Positions 1-7,464 of a DNA stretch of 14,758 bases are shown in pieces. Source of the stretch: Accumulibacter sp. Its GTDB lineage: Bacteria > Pseudomonadota > Gammaproteobacteria > Burkholderiales > Rhodocyclaceae. The DNA is taken from NCBI GenBank assembly GCA_003538495.1, contig DPSD01000420.1, positions 3,830 through 18,587 on the forward strand, given 5' to 3'. Below the pieces are notes generated by a model, which saw nothing but the letters and a program-made list of their open reading frames with translations, made no database searches and had not been told where the DNA came from. Numbering within the stretch: position 1 is the stretch's first letter; the number at the start of each line of letters is the position of its first letter. A program made the position numbers and the translations under genes.

Positions 1-1068
1 CATACGATCGCTTGCTTCCGCCCTGCCACCACCGGCGCCGTCTGCCCTGTCGCGTGTGGCGGTACCCGCTCTGCGGTCCGCGCTCTGTACGCGACTGTTC
101 AACTCGCCGCGATCCATTCCTTTTAGTTCCGAACGTCCGGTTTCCGCGCGGCCGCGGAAATTTTCCCGTGCCTGGGTGGCGGAGGCATTGCCTCCGCGGT
201 TGTACTGGCGGGCCACGTTCTGATCCTTGTAGGCAACGCCTCCGCGATGCTGGACGTTGTGATTCCAGTTGCTGTTGCGGATATTGGTCCGGTTGAACGA
301 GTTGTAGCGGTTCACGTTGACGTCGACGCTGCTGCGCCCCCAGCCCCAGTTGCAGGAACCCCAGATCGCGGCACCGACGAGGAGGCCAGTGGCAAACACC
401 AGTCCCGGCGGATAGACGTAGGCAGGCGGGTACATGTAATAGGGCGGCGTCGGATACCACCAGGTGCCGTAGACGACGCTTGGGTTGTAGGTCGGCACAT
501 AAACCACGTCCGGCTCCGGTGACTCGACGACGTAAATTGTCTGGCTACCCTGCGTCTCGGTCTTGACAACCTGCTGTGGCGTGGTCTTGAGATTGCCGGT
601 GGCATCCGCCTTGGCGCGCAGCGCCTGGACGGTGTTCATTACGTCTTGCTGCTGCGCCAGGAAAGCGTCGCCCAGGCCTTGCGTCCAGCTCAGGTTGTCG
701 CTCATCTGGGTCAGCACTTGCGGTACCGAAGTCAGCGCCTTGACTGCCGGATCCCACGACTGCTTGGTCATCGCGTTCTCGAGCGCGCTGCCGGTGACCT
801 TGGGATTGGCCTTGGCCCAGCGCGCCGCCTCGACCACTTCCAGGGGGTAGGTGGAGGCCATCAGAATCTGCGCCAGCAAGGCATCCGGGTACAGCGCGAT
901 CGGAGCCAGCAGCCGATCCAGATCCTGCTGCGCGAAGGTCTTCGTTCCGGGCTGAGCCGCTGTGGCTTCCGGCGCCGAAGTGGTTTGCGCTTGCTGCGCC
1001 ATGGTCGGTGACCAGGCGAGCATCAGTGCCGTCAGCAGCGCACAGGATCGGGAGTATTTTGAGTTCAT
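1..1068 (-). CDS. DUF3300 domain-containing exported protein (3' end beyond the left edge)
   Basis: The minus-strand frame stays open from the ATG at 1068 to base 1: 356 codons with no stop, so the C-terminus lies outside the window. The start fits an SD-like GAGGA about 10 bases upstream. Residues 1-24 look like a Sec signal peptide: short basic start, hydrophobic core ALLTALMLAW, then SPTMA before QQAQ. The mature part begins with the typical DUF3300 stretch (DLDRLLAPIALYPDALLAQILMAS..YPLEVVEAARW). A Tyr/Pro-rich segment follows (VVYVPTYNPSVVYGTWWYPT, then PPYYMYPPAYVYPPG), then a glycine-rich CNWGWGR patch and an Asn-rich, later Arg/Gly-rich tail. DUF3300 proteins are envelope proteins of unknown function. 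It stands alone here, 248 bases downstream of the PEP-CTERM gene and on the same strand. The family call is firm; I infer no biochemical role. Confidence 0.88.
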   Translation of the reverse strand, partial: MNSKYSRSCALLTALMLAWSPTMAQQAQTTSAPEATAAQPGTKTFAQQDLDRLLAPIALYPDALLAQILMASTYPLEVVEAARWAKANPKVTGSALENAMTKQSWDPAVKALTSVPQVLTQMSDNLSWTQGLGDAFLAQQQDVMNTVQALRAKADATGNLKTTPQQVVKTETQGSQTIYVVESPEPDVVYVPTYNPSVVYGTWWYPTPPYYMYPPAYVYPPGLVFATGLLVGAAIWGSCNWGWGRSSVDVNVNRYNSFNRTNIRNSNWNHNVQHRGGVAYKDQNVARQYNRGGNASATQARENFRGRAETGRSELKGMDRGELNSRVQSADRRAGTATRDRADGAGGGRAEASDRM

Positions 1069-1315
1069 CAAGCATCCTCGCAGACGAAAGAAGGAAGAAT
1101 TCACGAGACAACCCGCAAGGCCGGACCGATCTGGTCTTGCCGGGAGACGCGCGAAAGGCGGGTGCGTACGGGGACAGCATATCCGTTGGCGCGCCGGTTT
1201 GCCAAGTCGACCGCGACCACTGGCGAAAAGGCAGGGCTCGCCTACAGCATTCGGGCGATGATCCTTCCTGCCCGTGAAATAAGCAATGACACCGCGCGCG
1301 GTGTGCTGTGCGATG
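1069..1315. other. Intergenic region between the DUF3300 and PEP-CTERM genes
   Basis: No credible gene is seen in these 247 bases; the short open frames here have no RBS and no recognisable protein. It should contain the DUF3300 promoter on the minus strand, but I cannot pick clear -35/-10 boxes. A perfect 16-bp palindrome (ACACCGCG/CGCGGTGT, 1289-1304) lies just past the PEP-CTERM stop and could form a hairpin at the end of that transcript. Confidence 0.5.
1289..1304 (-). terminator. Possible hairpin after the PEP-CTERM gene
   Basis: The 16-bp perfect palindrome ACACCGCG/CGCGGTGT starts 12 bases past the PEP-CTERM stop codon. On the minus strand a moderately T-rich stretch (CATTGCTTATTT) follows, but there is no clean U-tract. 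The position suits a transcript end; the missing loop and weak tail make this only a tentative terminator. Confidence 0.3.
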
Positions 1316-2359
1316 TCACTGTCCGTCCTCGACTTCACCGCGGGCACGGGATCGGCCACGCGGCTGGTCTTGCGGATCCCGCATCGTCTCGATCTCGACA
1401 GCGGCTTGCAGGCGACCTGCTCGGCGCCGGACCAGGCCGAGCGCGGCCAGGCCGACGCCGAGCAGGCCCAGACTGGCCGGTTCGGGCAGCGGCGGACCGA
1501 AGATTCCTTCGATGTCTTCGATGTGGTTGGCCGTAACCAGCACCTTGTCGAGAACGTTGCCGCTGAAGTCGGTGATCAGGAAGGAGTCGAAGTCGCACTG
1601 AATGACCAGGGTGGTCGGGCCGGCGTCGACTCCGGTCGCCTGTCCACAGGGAACGGTGAAGCCCTGGCCCACAGCCGCGCCGGTGATGGAATCGAATTCC
1701 TGGTAAGTAGGCGACGCGTCGCCGGTATTGACCAGGAAGTTGCCGTTCGGCAGCACCGTAAACCCATCCGAATCCGGTGCGGCAGGGGCTTGCAGGACCA
1801 CCGGCAGGCCGATCACGTGTCCGTCGAAGCGCGAGAGCCGGAACACTGTTGGCGCGCCGGACGGGTATCCGGTCAGCGCGTAGAGTGATGCGTTCACGCT
1901 ATACGGGTCGCCGAACAGATCGAAGACGTCGAGATCCTGGATCCCCCAGCCGGGATTCGGGTTGGCAAAGACCTTGACGTCGTGTTTCATCGGATCCGAA
2001 ACGCTGATCACGTGGATCCCGTCGCTGGGCCCGAAACCACTACTCAGTTCCGTGTAGTAGAGGAAGAACTGGTCAGCAGCCAAGGCCCGGCCATTGGCCC
2101 CAGGTACGAACGCCGCGTCGGGGACGAATTGCACATCGGGAGCGGCGGGAAAAGGAGCGGCCGGAAGGCCCACCGCCCACTGCTGGATCGGTCCGGTGGG
2201 ACCCGCGTTGTTGCCGGACACGTACAGAAAAGCCGCTCTTGCCGGGGTGGCGCCGAGCGTGCTGGCGAGGGCGGCGAACATCACCAGCCTGGAGAAACAG
2301 TGCGCACCGGTGAAGACCCCGTTCAGGCGAGGGATCGCAGCGCTGATGGAAAATTTCAT
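1316..2359 (-). CDS. PEP-CTERM sorting domain exported protein
   Basis: This 347-residue protein starts at the ATG at 2359, which is preceded by a strong GGAGGTG ribosome site. The open frame extends further upstream, but only this start has an SD and puts a signal peptide at the N-terminus (hydrophobic core to about residue 36, then TPARA, cleavage near residue 42). The middle part is Gly/Pro/Asp-rich with regular hydrophobic strands and repeated turn segments. That looks like a beta-propeller or beta-sandwich secreted domain, but I do not recognise a catalytic family. The C-terminus carries the PEP-CTERM signal: PLPEPASLGLLGVGLAALGL at about residues 290-309, followed by RRR. Such proteins are exported and processed by an exosortase, usually in exopolysaccharide-producing Gram-negatives. 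Normally the protein ends within a few residues of the Arg cluster; here a charged tail of about 34 residues follows, which is odd. Confidence 0.88.
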   Translation of the reverse strand: MKFSISAAIPRLNGVFTGAHCFSRLVMFAALASTLGATPARAAFLYVSGNNAGPTGPIQQWAVGLPAAPFPAAPDVQFVPDAAFVPGANGRALAADQFFLYYTELSSGFGPSDGIHVISVSDPMKHDVKVFANPNPGWGIQDLDVFDLFGDPYSVNASLYALTGYPSGAPTVFRLSRFDGHVIGLPVVLQAPAAPDSDGFTVLPNGNFLVNTGDASPTYQEFDSITGAAVGQGFTVPCGQATGVDAGPTTLVIQCDFDSFLITDFSGNVLDKVLVTANHIEDIEGIFGPPLPEPASLGLLGVGLAALGLVRRRAGRLQAAVEIETMRDPQDQPRGRSRARGEVEDGQ

Positions 2360-2449
2360 GAACACCTCCGATTGGGTCGGCAGCACGATTCGGTCCACGC
2401 AGCGAGCGGAACGGTGGTCGGGTAAGCGACAGGCAATGGCACCAATGGC

Positions 2450-2479
2450 ACTATATTTGCTCCCAGCAGGCGCCGTCAA
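2450..2479 (-). promoter_or_regulatory. Sigma70-type promoter for the PEP-CTERM gene
   Basis: Read on the minus strand, TTGACG (2479-2474) and TATAGT (2455-2450) are separated by 18 bases. Each matches the sigma70 consensus at five of six bases. The predicted start of transcription near 2443 would give a leader of roughly 85 bases before the ATG at 2359. No competing boxes of similar quality were seen for the divergent dioxygenase gene. Confidence 0.6.
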
Positions 2480-2595
2480 TCGTTGATTTTCGGAGACAAT
2501 CCGGCAACCGACCGGATGCCGGGGCGTTTGCCGGCGTTGCCAACGGAATCATGCGCGGCGGACCCGGTCGAAAGGCCGAAGCCCTGGAGAACCGC

Positions 2596-3252
2596 ATGTC
2601 GCATTCTGCTCGCCGCCGCATCCTGCTGGCCACCGCCTCGGTCACCGGACTCGCGCTTGCCGTGGCCGCCTGGGCGGGGCTGTTGCGCACCCCGCCGCAG
2701 GCGCTGGGGCCGTTCTATCCGCAGCAACTGCCGCTCGACGATGACAACGATCTGGTCAGCGTCGCCGGGCAGAGTGGCATCGCGCGCGGCGAGATCTGCA
2801 ACCTGCATGGCCGCATCGTCGACGAGACCGGTCAGCCGCTGGCCGCTGCCCGGGTCGAAATCTGGCAGTGCAACGCCTTTGGCCGCTACCACCATCCCGG
2901 CGATCGCGGTGAGCGCCCTCTGGACCCCAACTTCCAGGGCTACGGGCGCTTCGTGACCGGCAGCGACGGCGGCTACCGCTTTCGCACCATCAAGCCCGTG
3001 GCGTACCCTGGCCGCGCGCCGCACGTCCATTTCGCGATCACGGTCGCCGGCCAGCCGCCGCTGATCACCCAGATGTACGTCGCCGGGGCGGCCGAGAACG
3101 TTGGCGACGGACTGCTCCAGAGCGTCCGTGACCCGCTGGCGCGGGCAGCGCTGATCGTCCCGTTCGAGCAACCGGCGGGCGGCGGCAATCTGCTCGCCCG
3201 CTTTGACATCGTTCTGGCAAAGCCTGGGCGGGCCGAGCCGGGCAGCCGGTGA
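2596..3252 (+). CDS. Exported intradiol ring-cleavage dioxygenase (protocatechuate 3,4-dioxygenase-like)
   Basis: This 218-residue protein resembles the intradiol dioxygenase family, which opens catechol-type rings between the two hydroxyls with a non-haem Fe(III). The four expected iron ligands can be placed: Y98 (in FGRYHH), Y137 (in VAYPG), and H143 and H145 (in APHVHF). The family's LGPFYP, LDPNFQGYGR and YRFRTIKP segments are also present. I chose the ATG at 2596 because GGAGA precedes it and the N-terminus then reads MSHSARRRILLATASV followed by a hydrophobic stretch to about residue 30. That looks like a Tat-type signal or membrane anchor, unlike the cytoplasmic catabolic enzymes. An upstream in-frame ATG at 2551 is less likely. 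The substrate cannot be read from sequence, and no other ring-degradation genes are nearby. Its stop overlaps the GTG of the transporter gene, so the two are probably co-transcribed. Confidence 0.85.
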   Translation: MSHSARRRILLATASVTGLALAVAAWAGLLRTPPQALGPFYPQQLPLDDDNDLVSVAGQSGIARGEICNLHGRIVDETGQPLAAARVEIWQCNAFGRYHHPGDRGERPLDPNFQGYGRFVTGSDGGYRFRTIKPVAYPGRAPHVHFAITVAGQPPLITQMYVAGAAENVGDGLLQSVRDPLARAALIVPFEQPAGGGNLLARFDIVLAKPGRAEPGSR

Positions 3253-4562
3253 CCGCACCGGCGGCGTCGGCCGCGCGCTGGGCGCGGCTGGTCGATTGCC
3301 GCCCGGGCGAGGGGCGAGCGCTGTGGTGGTCATTTTCCGGCTTCTTCCTGCTGCTTGCCGGGTATTACGTGCTGCGCCCGGTGCGTGAGGAGATGGGCGT
3401 CCAGATCGGTCCGGAGAAGCTGCAGTGGGCGTTCTCCCTGACCCTGGCCGGGATGCTGGCGATCGTCCCGCTCTATGGCTGGGCGGCGGCGCGGCTGCCA
3501 AGGCGCGCGCTGCTGGCGACGGTCTTCGGCATCACGGCGCTGGTGCTGGCAGGATTTCAGGCCTGGATCGCCGGTGGCGCTTCGCCCGCGGCGGCGCTGG
3601 CGCTCTTTGTCTGGGTCAGCGTCTTCAACCTCGTCGTCGTTTCGCTGTTCTGGACCGCGATGGCCGACAGCTTCGCGCACGCGCAGGCGCGTCGCCTGTT
3701 CGGGATGATCGCCGCCGGCGGCAGCAGCGGTGCGCTGGTTGGCCCGCTGATCACCGCCTTCGCGGTGCACGCGGTCGGCGTGCATGGCCTGCTGCTGGTG
3801 TCGGCCGCCTTGATGATGCTGTCGCTGCTGTGCATCCTGCGGGTGGTGGGTGGCCATTCCCGGCCCGAGGTGGGCCGGCCGCTCGGTGGCAACATCCTGG
3901 CCGGGCTGGCGGAGGTCGCCGCTTCGCCTTACCTGCTGATGATCGCGCTGGTGATCGTCTTGCAAAGCGTCGTTGGCACCTTGGTGTATTTCGAGCAGGC
4001 GCGGCTGGTCAAGGCGGCCGCCCTGACCACCGAGACGCGCACCCAGCTCTTTGCCGTGATCGATCTGGCGGTGAACCTGCTGGCGCTCGGGCTGCAGGCG
4101 ATGGTCGCCGGCCGTCTGATGCACAGGCTGGGCCTCGGCATCACGCTGGCGGCGGTGCCGCTACTGCTGGCGGTTCCGCTGGCGGTGCTGGCGGCGATTC
4201 CGGTGCTGACCGTGGTGCTGATCACCCAGGTCATTTCGCGGGCCGGCGGCCATGGCCTGATGCGCCCGGCACGCGAGGCGTTGTTCACGGCCGTCGATCG
4301 CGAAGCGCGCTACAAGGCCAAGAACGTTCTCGATACCCTGGTGTCGAGAGCTGGCGACGCCCTTGGCGGCTGGTTGTACGCGGCGGCCGGACTGAGCACC
4401 TCGGGCGTCGCGCTGGCGGCGATTCCCGGGGCCCTGGCGCTCGGCTGGCTGGGGCTGCGGCTTGGCAGGCGTTACCGGCAGCAGGTAGACGCGACAGCGG
4501 GCGCAGGCTCTATTGAGCAAGCGGGGCACGGCGCACTGGCGGCGACGTCGGCGCTGAAATGA
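3249..4562 (+). CDS. MFS transporter of the NTP/NDP exchange (ADP/ATP translocase-like) family
   Basis: A 437-residue integral inner-membrane protein with about 12 hydrophobic segments. The start is GTG at 3249, overlapping the dioxygenase stop (GTGA), a common form of translational coupling. The opening GRALWWSFSGFFLLLAGYYVLRPVREEMG, the motif FWTAMADSFAHAQARRLFGMIAAGGSSGALVGP and the late segment LMRPAREALFTAVDREARYKAKNVLDTLVSRAGD are typical of the MFS subgroup usually named Npt1/Npt2 or ATP/ADP translocase-like in free-living bacteria. In obligate intracellular bacteria relatives exchange ATP for ADP; in free-living hosts the substrate is unknown, and I would not infer energy parasitism. 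An AKR gene follows 12 bases after its stop. The linkage suggests transport of a metabolite handled by the two exported enzymes, but that is inference. Confidence 0.82.
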   Translation: MTAPAASAARWARLVDCRPGEGRALWWSFSGFFLLLAGYYVLRPVREEMGVQIGPEKLQWAFSLTLAGMLAIVPLYGWAAARLPRRALLATVFGITALVLAGFQAWIAGGASPAAALALFVWVSVFNLVVVSLFWTAMADSFAHAQARRLFGMIAAGGSSGALVGPLITAFAVHAVGVHGLLLVSAALMMLSLLCILRVVGGHSRPEVGRPLGGNILAGLAEVAASPYLLMIALVIVLQSVVGTLVYFEQARLVKAAALTTETRTQLFAVIDLAVNLLALGLQAMVAGRLMHRLGLGITLAAVPLLLAVPLAVLAAIPVLTVVLITQVISRAGGHGLMRPAREALFTAVDREARYKAKNVLDTLVSRAGDALGGWLYAAAGLSTSGVALAAIPGALALGWLGLRLGRRYRQQVDATAGAGSIEQAGHGALAATSALK

Positions 4563-4574
4563 AAGGAGAGCGTG

Positions 4575-5543
4575 ATGCAGGCAGGCGATAGCGGGTCGGC
4601 TGTTGATGGGCGGCGCGCCGCGCTGAAAGCGCTTGCCGCCGCCGGGCTGGCGCTGGCCGGGGGCGGCTTGGGTGCGGCAGCCGAGACGAAATCCGGCACG
4701 GCATCCGGCACGGCTGACAGCGGCATGCTCAGGCGCCGTATCCCCTCGTCGGGGGAGCTGATTGCCGCCGTCGGGCTTGGCACCTACCAGAGTTTCGACG
4801 CCGCCGATTCAGCTGACCCGGCGCTGGAGCAGGTGCTGGCGCGCTTCGTCGCGCGCGGCGGGCAGGTGGTCGACAGCTCGCCGATGTACGGATGCTCCGA
4901 ATCGGTGGTCGGCGATCTGTCGGCGAAACTCGGATTGCGCGAGCGGCTGTTCCTCGCCACCAAGGTCTGGACCAGCGGACGCGCTGATGGCATCCGGCAG
5001 ATGGAGACGTCGCTGACCCGCTTGCGGACCCGGCAGATCGATCTGATGCAGGTCCACAACCTGCTCGACTGGCGACTGCAGCTGCCGACGCTGCGCGAAT
5101 GGAAGCAGCAAGGACGAATTCGCTATCTCGGCGTGACGCACTACCACGAAGGCGCCTATCGCGAAGTGGAAGCGGTGCTGCGTGCCGAAAAGCCGGATTT
5201 CGTCCAGATCAACTACAGCATGGCCGAACGCGACGCCGAATCGCGCCTGCTGCCGCTGGCGCAGGAACTGGGGATCGCGGTGATCATCAACCGGCCTTTC
5301 GCCAAGGCGTCGTTGTTCGCGCGCGTGCGCGGCCAGCCGCTGCCTGAATGGGCGGTGGAATTCGACTGCGCCAGCTGGGCCCAGTTCTTTCTCAAGTTCA
5401 TCCTCGCCCAGCCGGCGGTAAGCTGTGCCATCCCGGCGACGAGCAAGCTGCAGCACCTGGAAGACAACCTCGCGGCCGGCCACGGCCGGCTGCCCGATGC
5501 GCGACAACGCGCCAGGATGTCCGAGTACCTGGCGCGGATCTGA
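4575..5543 (+). CDS. Tat-signal aldo/keto reductase
   Basis: A 322-residue NAD(P)H-dependent oxidoreductase with an (alpha/beta)8 barrel. The AKR catalytic tetrad is visible: D100 and Y105 (VVDSSPMYG), K130 (LATKVW) and H161 (QVHNLLD). Later family segments also fit: IRYLGVTHY, FVQINYSMAERDAE, and near the end SCAIPATSKLQHLEDNLAA. The ATG at 4575 follows AAGGAGAG; a GTG one codon earlier lies too close to that SD. The N-terminus DGRRAALKALAAAGLALAGGGLGAAA is a clear twin-arginine signal, so the enzyme probably acts in the periplasm after folding with its cofactor, as do other Tat-exported AKRs. It is the last gene of the dioxygenase-transporter-reductase unit. The natural substrate is unknown. 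Confidence 0.87.
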   Translation: MQAGDSGSAVDGRRAALKALAAAGLALAGGGLGAAAETKSGTASGTADSGMLRRRIPSSGELIAAVGLGTYQSFDAADSADPALEQVLARFVARGGQVVDSSPMYGCSESVVGDLSAKLGLRERLFLATKVWTSGRADGIRQMETSLTRLRTRQIDLMQVHNLLDWRLQLPTLREWKQQGRIRYLGVTHYHEGAYREVEAVLRAEKPDFVQINYSMAERDAESRLLPLAQELGIAVIINRPFAKASLFARVRGQPLPEWAVEFDCASWAQFFLKFILAQPAVSCAIPATSKLQHLEDNLAAGHGRLPDARQRARMSEYLARI

Positions 5544-5565
5544 ACACCGTCGAGTTTGGCGGTGT
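5544..5565 (+). terminator. Weak hairpin after the aldo/keto reductase gene
   Basis: ACACCG (5544-5549) pairs with CGGTGT (5560-5565) around a 10-base loop, directly after the AKR stop codon. Only a short pyrimidine stretch (CCGTCTT) follows, so it is a marginal intrinsic terminator. The 131-base gap lies between convergent genes, where a terminator is expected; nothing better is visible. Confidence 0.25.
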
Positions 5566-5674
5566 CCGTCTTCAGCGTGCCGAACAGCGGTCAAGCCAGC
5601 CGGTGGCAGAGGGGGCCGGCCAACGTCGGCTGTGCGGCGTCGGTCAGCAGAGAAACCCTGGCCCGGGTCAGCCC

Positions 5675-6118
5675 TCACTCCGGACGATCCAGCTTGGTCG
5701 ACAGGACGATCGTGGAAAAGGTATCGACCACCCCCTTGATGGCGCGAATCTTGTCGATGACGGCATCGAGCTCCTGGGTCGACTCGGTGGTCAGGATCGC
5801 GCACAAATCGTAGCGGCCGCTGATCGAATAGAGTTTGACGATCTCGTGCCGCCGGATCAGCCCCTTGATGACGTCGAATTCGGTCTTGGAATCGCTCGAT
5901 ATCAAGACCATCGCCCGGATGCTCGAATCGTGCCGCCGGGCCTTGAGGCTCACCGTGTAACCCGAAATGACCCCGCTGTCCTCCAGCGCTTTCAGGCGCA
6001 GCTGCACGGTGCTTCGGGCACAACCCAGCGACCTGGCCAGCGTGACGACCGGCAGGCGGGCATTGACCTTGAGCAGTTCAATCAGCCGCCGATCGAGATG
6101 GTCCAGGGTCCTCGCCAT
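5675..6118 (-). CDS. Lrp/AsnC family transcriptional regulator, divergent from kamA
   Basis: A 147-residue protein of standard Lrp/AsnC length. The N-terminal winged helix-turn-helix is clear (LDHLDRRLIELLKVNARLPVVTLARSLGCARSTVQLRLKALEDSGVISGYTV, about residues 5-56). It is followed by the ligand-sensing RAM domain (GRYDLCAILTTESTQELDAVIDKIRAIKGVVDTFSTIVL). Such proteins form octamers or dimers that bind amino acids and AT-rich palindromes. The start at 6118 has GAAGGAAAG upstream on the minus strand. It is transcribed away from kamA across a 160-base gap, the usual layout for a local regulator controlling the neighbouring pathway. I infer that it senses lysine or a pathway intermediate and controls the kam operon; the ligand cannot be read from the sequence. 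Confidence 0.9.
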   Translation of the reverse strand: MARTLDHLDRRLIELLKVNARLPVVTLARSLGCARSTVQLRLKALEDSGVISGYTVSLKARRHDSSIRAMVLISSDSKTEFDVIKGLIRRHEIVKLYSISGRYDLCAILTTESTQELDAVIDKIRAIKGVVDTFSTIVLSTKLDRPE

Positions 6119-6150
6119 GCGCTTTCCTTCACATTGTCGCCAGATCGGTC

Positions 6151-6180
6151 AGTATGACTGATTTGCGCACGGCATTTCAG
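6151..6180 (-). promoter_or_regulatory. Possible promoter of the Lrp/AsnC gene
   Basis: On the minus strand CTGAAA (6180-6175) and CATACT (6156-6151) are spaced by 18 bases and match sigma70 boxes at four and five of six positions. The -35 box lies inside the palindrome at 6171-6190, which would suit self-repression by the regulator. The boxes are weak and the call is tentative. Confidence 0.35.
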
Positions 6181-6190
6181 GCGAAATGCC
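6171..6190. promoter_or_regulatory. Perfect 8-4-8 palindrome, candidate Lrp/AsnC operator
   Basis: GGCATTTC (6171-6178) and GAAATGCC (6183-6190) are perfect inverted repeats around AGGC, placed between the divergent regulator and kamA starts. Size, symmetry and an A/T-rich inner part fit the sites bound by Lrp/AsnC proteins. It overlaps the likely -35 of the regulator and lies about 90 bases upstream of the kamA ATG, upstream of a weak TTTCCG-17-TAAACT pair (6193-6221) that could be the kamA promoter. A second, shorter inverted repeat (TTGAT 6239-6243, ATCAA 6253-6257) lies closer to kamA. Confidence 0.5.
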
Positions 6191-6278
6191 TGTTTCCGCC
6201 GGCTCGACTGGTCCCTAAACTGCGCCTCTGTCGTCGCCTTGATCGAAATTCAATCAATCGCACCGGGGAGGAAATCGC

Positions 6279-7460
6279 ATGCTCCAGACCGTCGAATTCA
6301 ACATCCAGAACAAGTTGCTGACCCGCGAAGCCCTGGACGCCTACGATCCGTCCGCAGAATCGTGGCAGAAGCAGTTTGCCCGTCGCTACACCCATCACTG
6401 TGACCTCAACGGGGTCCTCAACCACGTCGAGGACGTCGATCAGACGGTGTATGGCAAGTTCGCCGTGTCGATCACGCCGTACGTGGCGCAGCTGATGGAT
6501 CGCGATGACCCGAAGTGCCCGATCCGTGTGCAATACCTGCCGACCTTTGCCGAAGAGACCAGGCCCGGCTTCGCCACCATGCTGGATCAGCTGGGAGAAG
6601 AGGGCGACACCGTCCCCGGCACCAGTATCGTGCATCGCTATCCGCGCCGCGTGCTGTTTCTCGTTTCCAACACCTGCGCCACGCTGTGCCGCTTCTGCAC
6701 CCGCAAGCGCATGGTCTCGCAACCGGCCGGTTCCGTGCACAAGGACGAGATCGAACGTTCGATCGACTACATCGCTGCCAACACCCAGATTCAGGACGTG
6801 CTGCTTTCGGGTGGCGATCCGCTGACCTTTACCGACGAACGACTCGACTACATCCTCGGCGAAATCCGCCGTCGCGCGCCACACGTCCGCTTCCTGCGCA
6901 TGGGCTCGCGGATGGTCGTTCAACTGCCTACCCGGATCACACCCGAACTCTGTGCGGTGCTCGAAAAGCACCGCTTGCAGATGGTCAATACGCACATCAA
7001 CCACCCCAAGGAAATCACGCCGCTGCTCCGCGAGCGGGTCAAGATGCTGCAGAAGGCCGGCATCATGATGGGTCTGCAAACGGTTTGTCTGAAAGGCGTC
7101 AACGACGATGTCGAAGTGATGCGCGAACTCTTCCTGCAAGCCATTGAAATGGGTATTCGTCCCTACTACGTTTACTCGACCGACATGGTCGAAGGCGCCC
7201 ACCACTTCATCGTTCCGTATCACCGGATGCTGCAACTGTACGAAGGCCTGCGTGGCTGGATCAGCGGTCCGGCGGTCCCGACCTTCATCGTTGATGGTCT
7301 TGGTGGCCTCGGCAAGCTGCCGATCATCCCGAGCTACGTCAGGGAAGAAGACCTGCTGGACGGATCGGGAACGACGGTGAGGTGCCGCAACTACGCCGGC
7401 AAGACCGTCGAGATGCCGGGGCTGGGCCGCGACTACGCGCTACCGACGCACAGCAACTGA
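6279..7460 (+). CDS. kamA: L-lysine 2,3-aminomutase
   Basis: A 393-residue radical SAM/PLP enzyme converting L-lysine to L-beta-lysine, the first step of the 3,5-diaminohexanoate pathway. The 4Fe-4S/SAM motif is C133-ATL-C137-RF-C140. R142, two residues after the last Cys, fits the substrate carboxylate-binding Arg of the clostridial enzyme. D302 (YSTDMVEG) and D339 (IVDGLGG) are spaced exactly like the two Asp residues that bind the lysine side-chain amine, which favours lysine over glutamate or arginine as substrate. The PLP lysine is K346, but its motif reads GLGGLGK where the family usually has PGGGGK. ATG 6279 follows GGGGAGGA with six bases between. The protein is slightly shorter than the 416-residue clostridial enzyme. 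It is the first gene of the operon and is followed by a large palindrome before kdd. Relatives such as EpmB and glutamate 2,3-aminomutase are less likely given the residues and neighbours. Confidence 0.95.
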   Translation: MLQTVEFNIQNKLLTREALDAYDPSAESWQKQFARRYTHHCDLNGVLNHVEDVDQTVYGKFAVSITPYVAQLMDRDDPKCPIRVQYLPTFAEETRPGFATMLDQLGEEGDTVPGTSIVHRYPRRVLFLVSNTCATLCRFCTRKRMVSQPAGSVHKDEIERSIDYIAANTQIQDVLLSGGDPLTFTDERLDYILGEIRRRAPHVRFLRMGSRMVVQLPTRITPELCAVLEKHRLQMVNTHINHPKEITPLLRERVKMLQKAGIMMGLQTVCLKGVNDDVEVMRELFLQAIEMGIRPYYVYSTDMVEGAHHFIVPYHRMLQLYEGLRGWISGPAVPTFIVDGLGGLGKLPIIPSYVREEDLLDGSGTTVRCRNYAGKTVEMPGLGRDYALPTHSN

Positions 7461-7464
7461 TCGC

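Noticed and set aside
140..165. Possible frameshift in the DUF3300 gene near the Arg/Gly-rich region
   Set aside because: Careful re-reading of the minus strand through GGCCGCGCGG shows that the frame is continuous to the window edge.
545..1180. Minus-strand frame of 211 codons overlapping the DUF3300 gene
   Set aside because: It overlaps the DUF3300 coding frame on the same strand in another phase; only the frame starting at 1068 has a signal peptide and the family sequence.
4809..6023. Long minus-strand frame (404 codons) opposite the aldo/keto reductase and overlapping the regulator gene
   Set aside because: It conflicts with two well-supported genes, its protein resembles no family, and it is explained by high GC content.
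6119..6278. Lysine or cobalamin riboswitch upstream of kamA
   Set aside because: The 160-base leader region lacks the conserved boxes and paired-arm layout of either class as far as can be read by eye.
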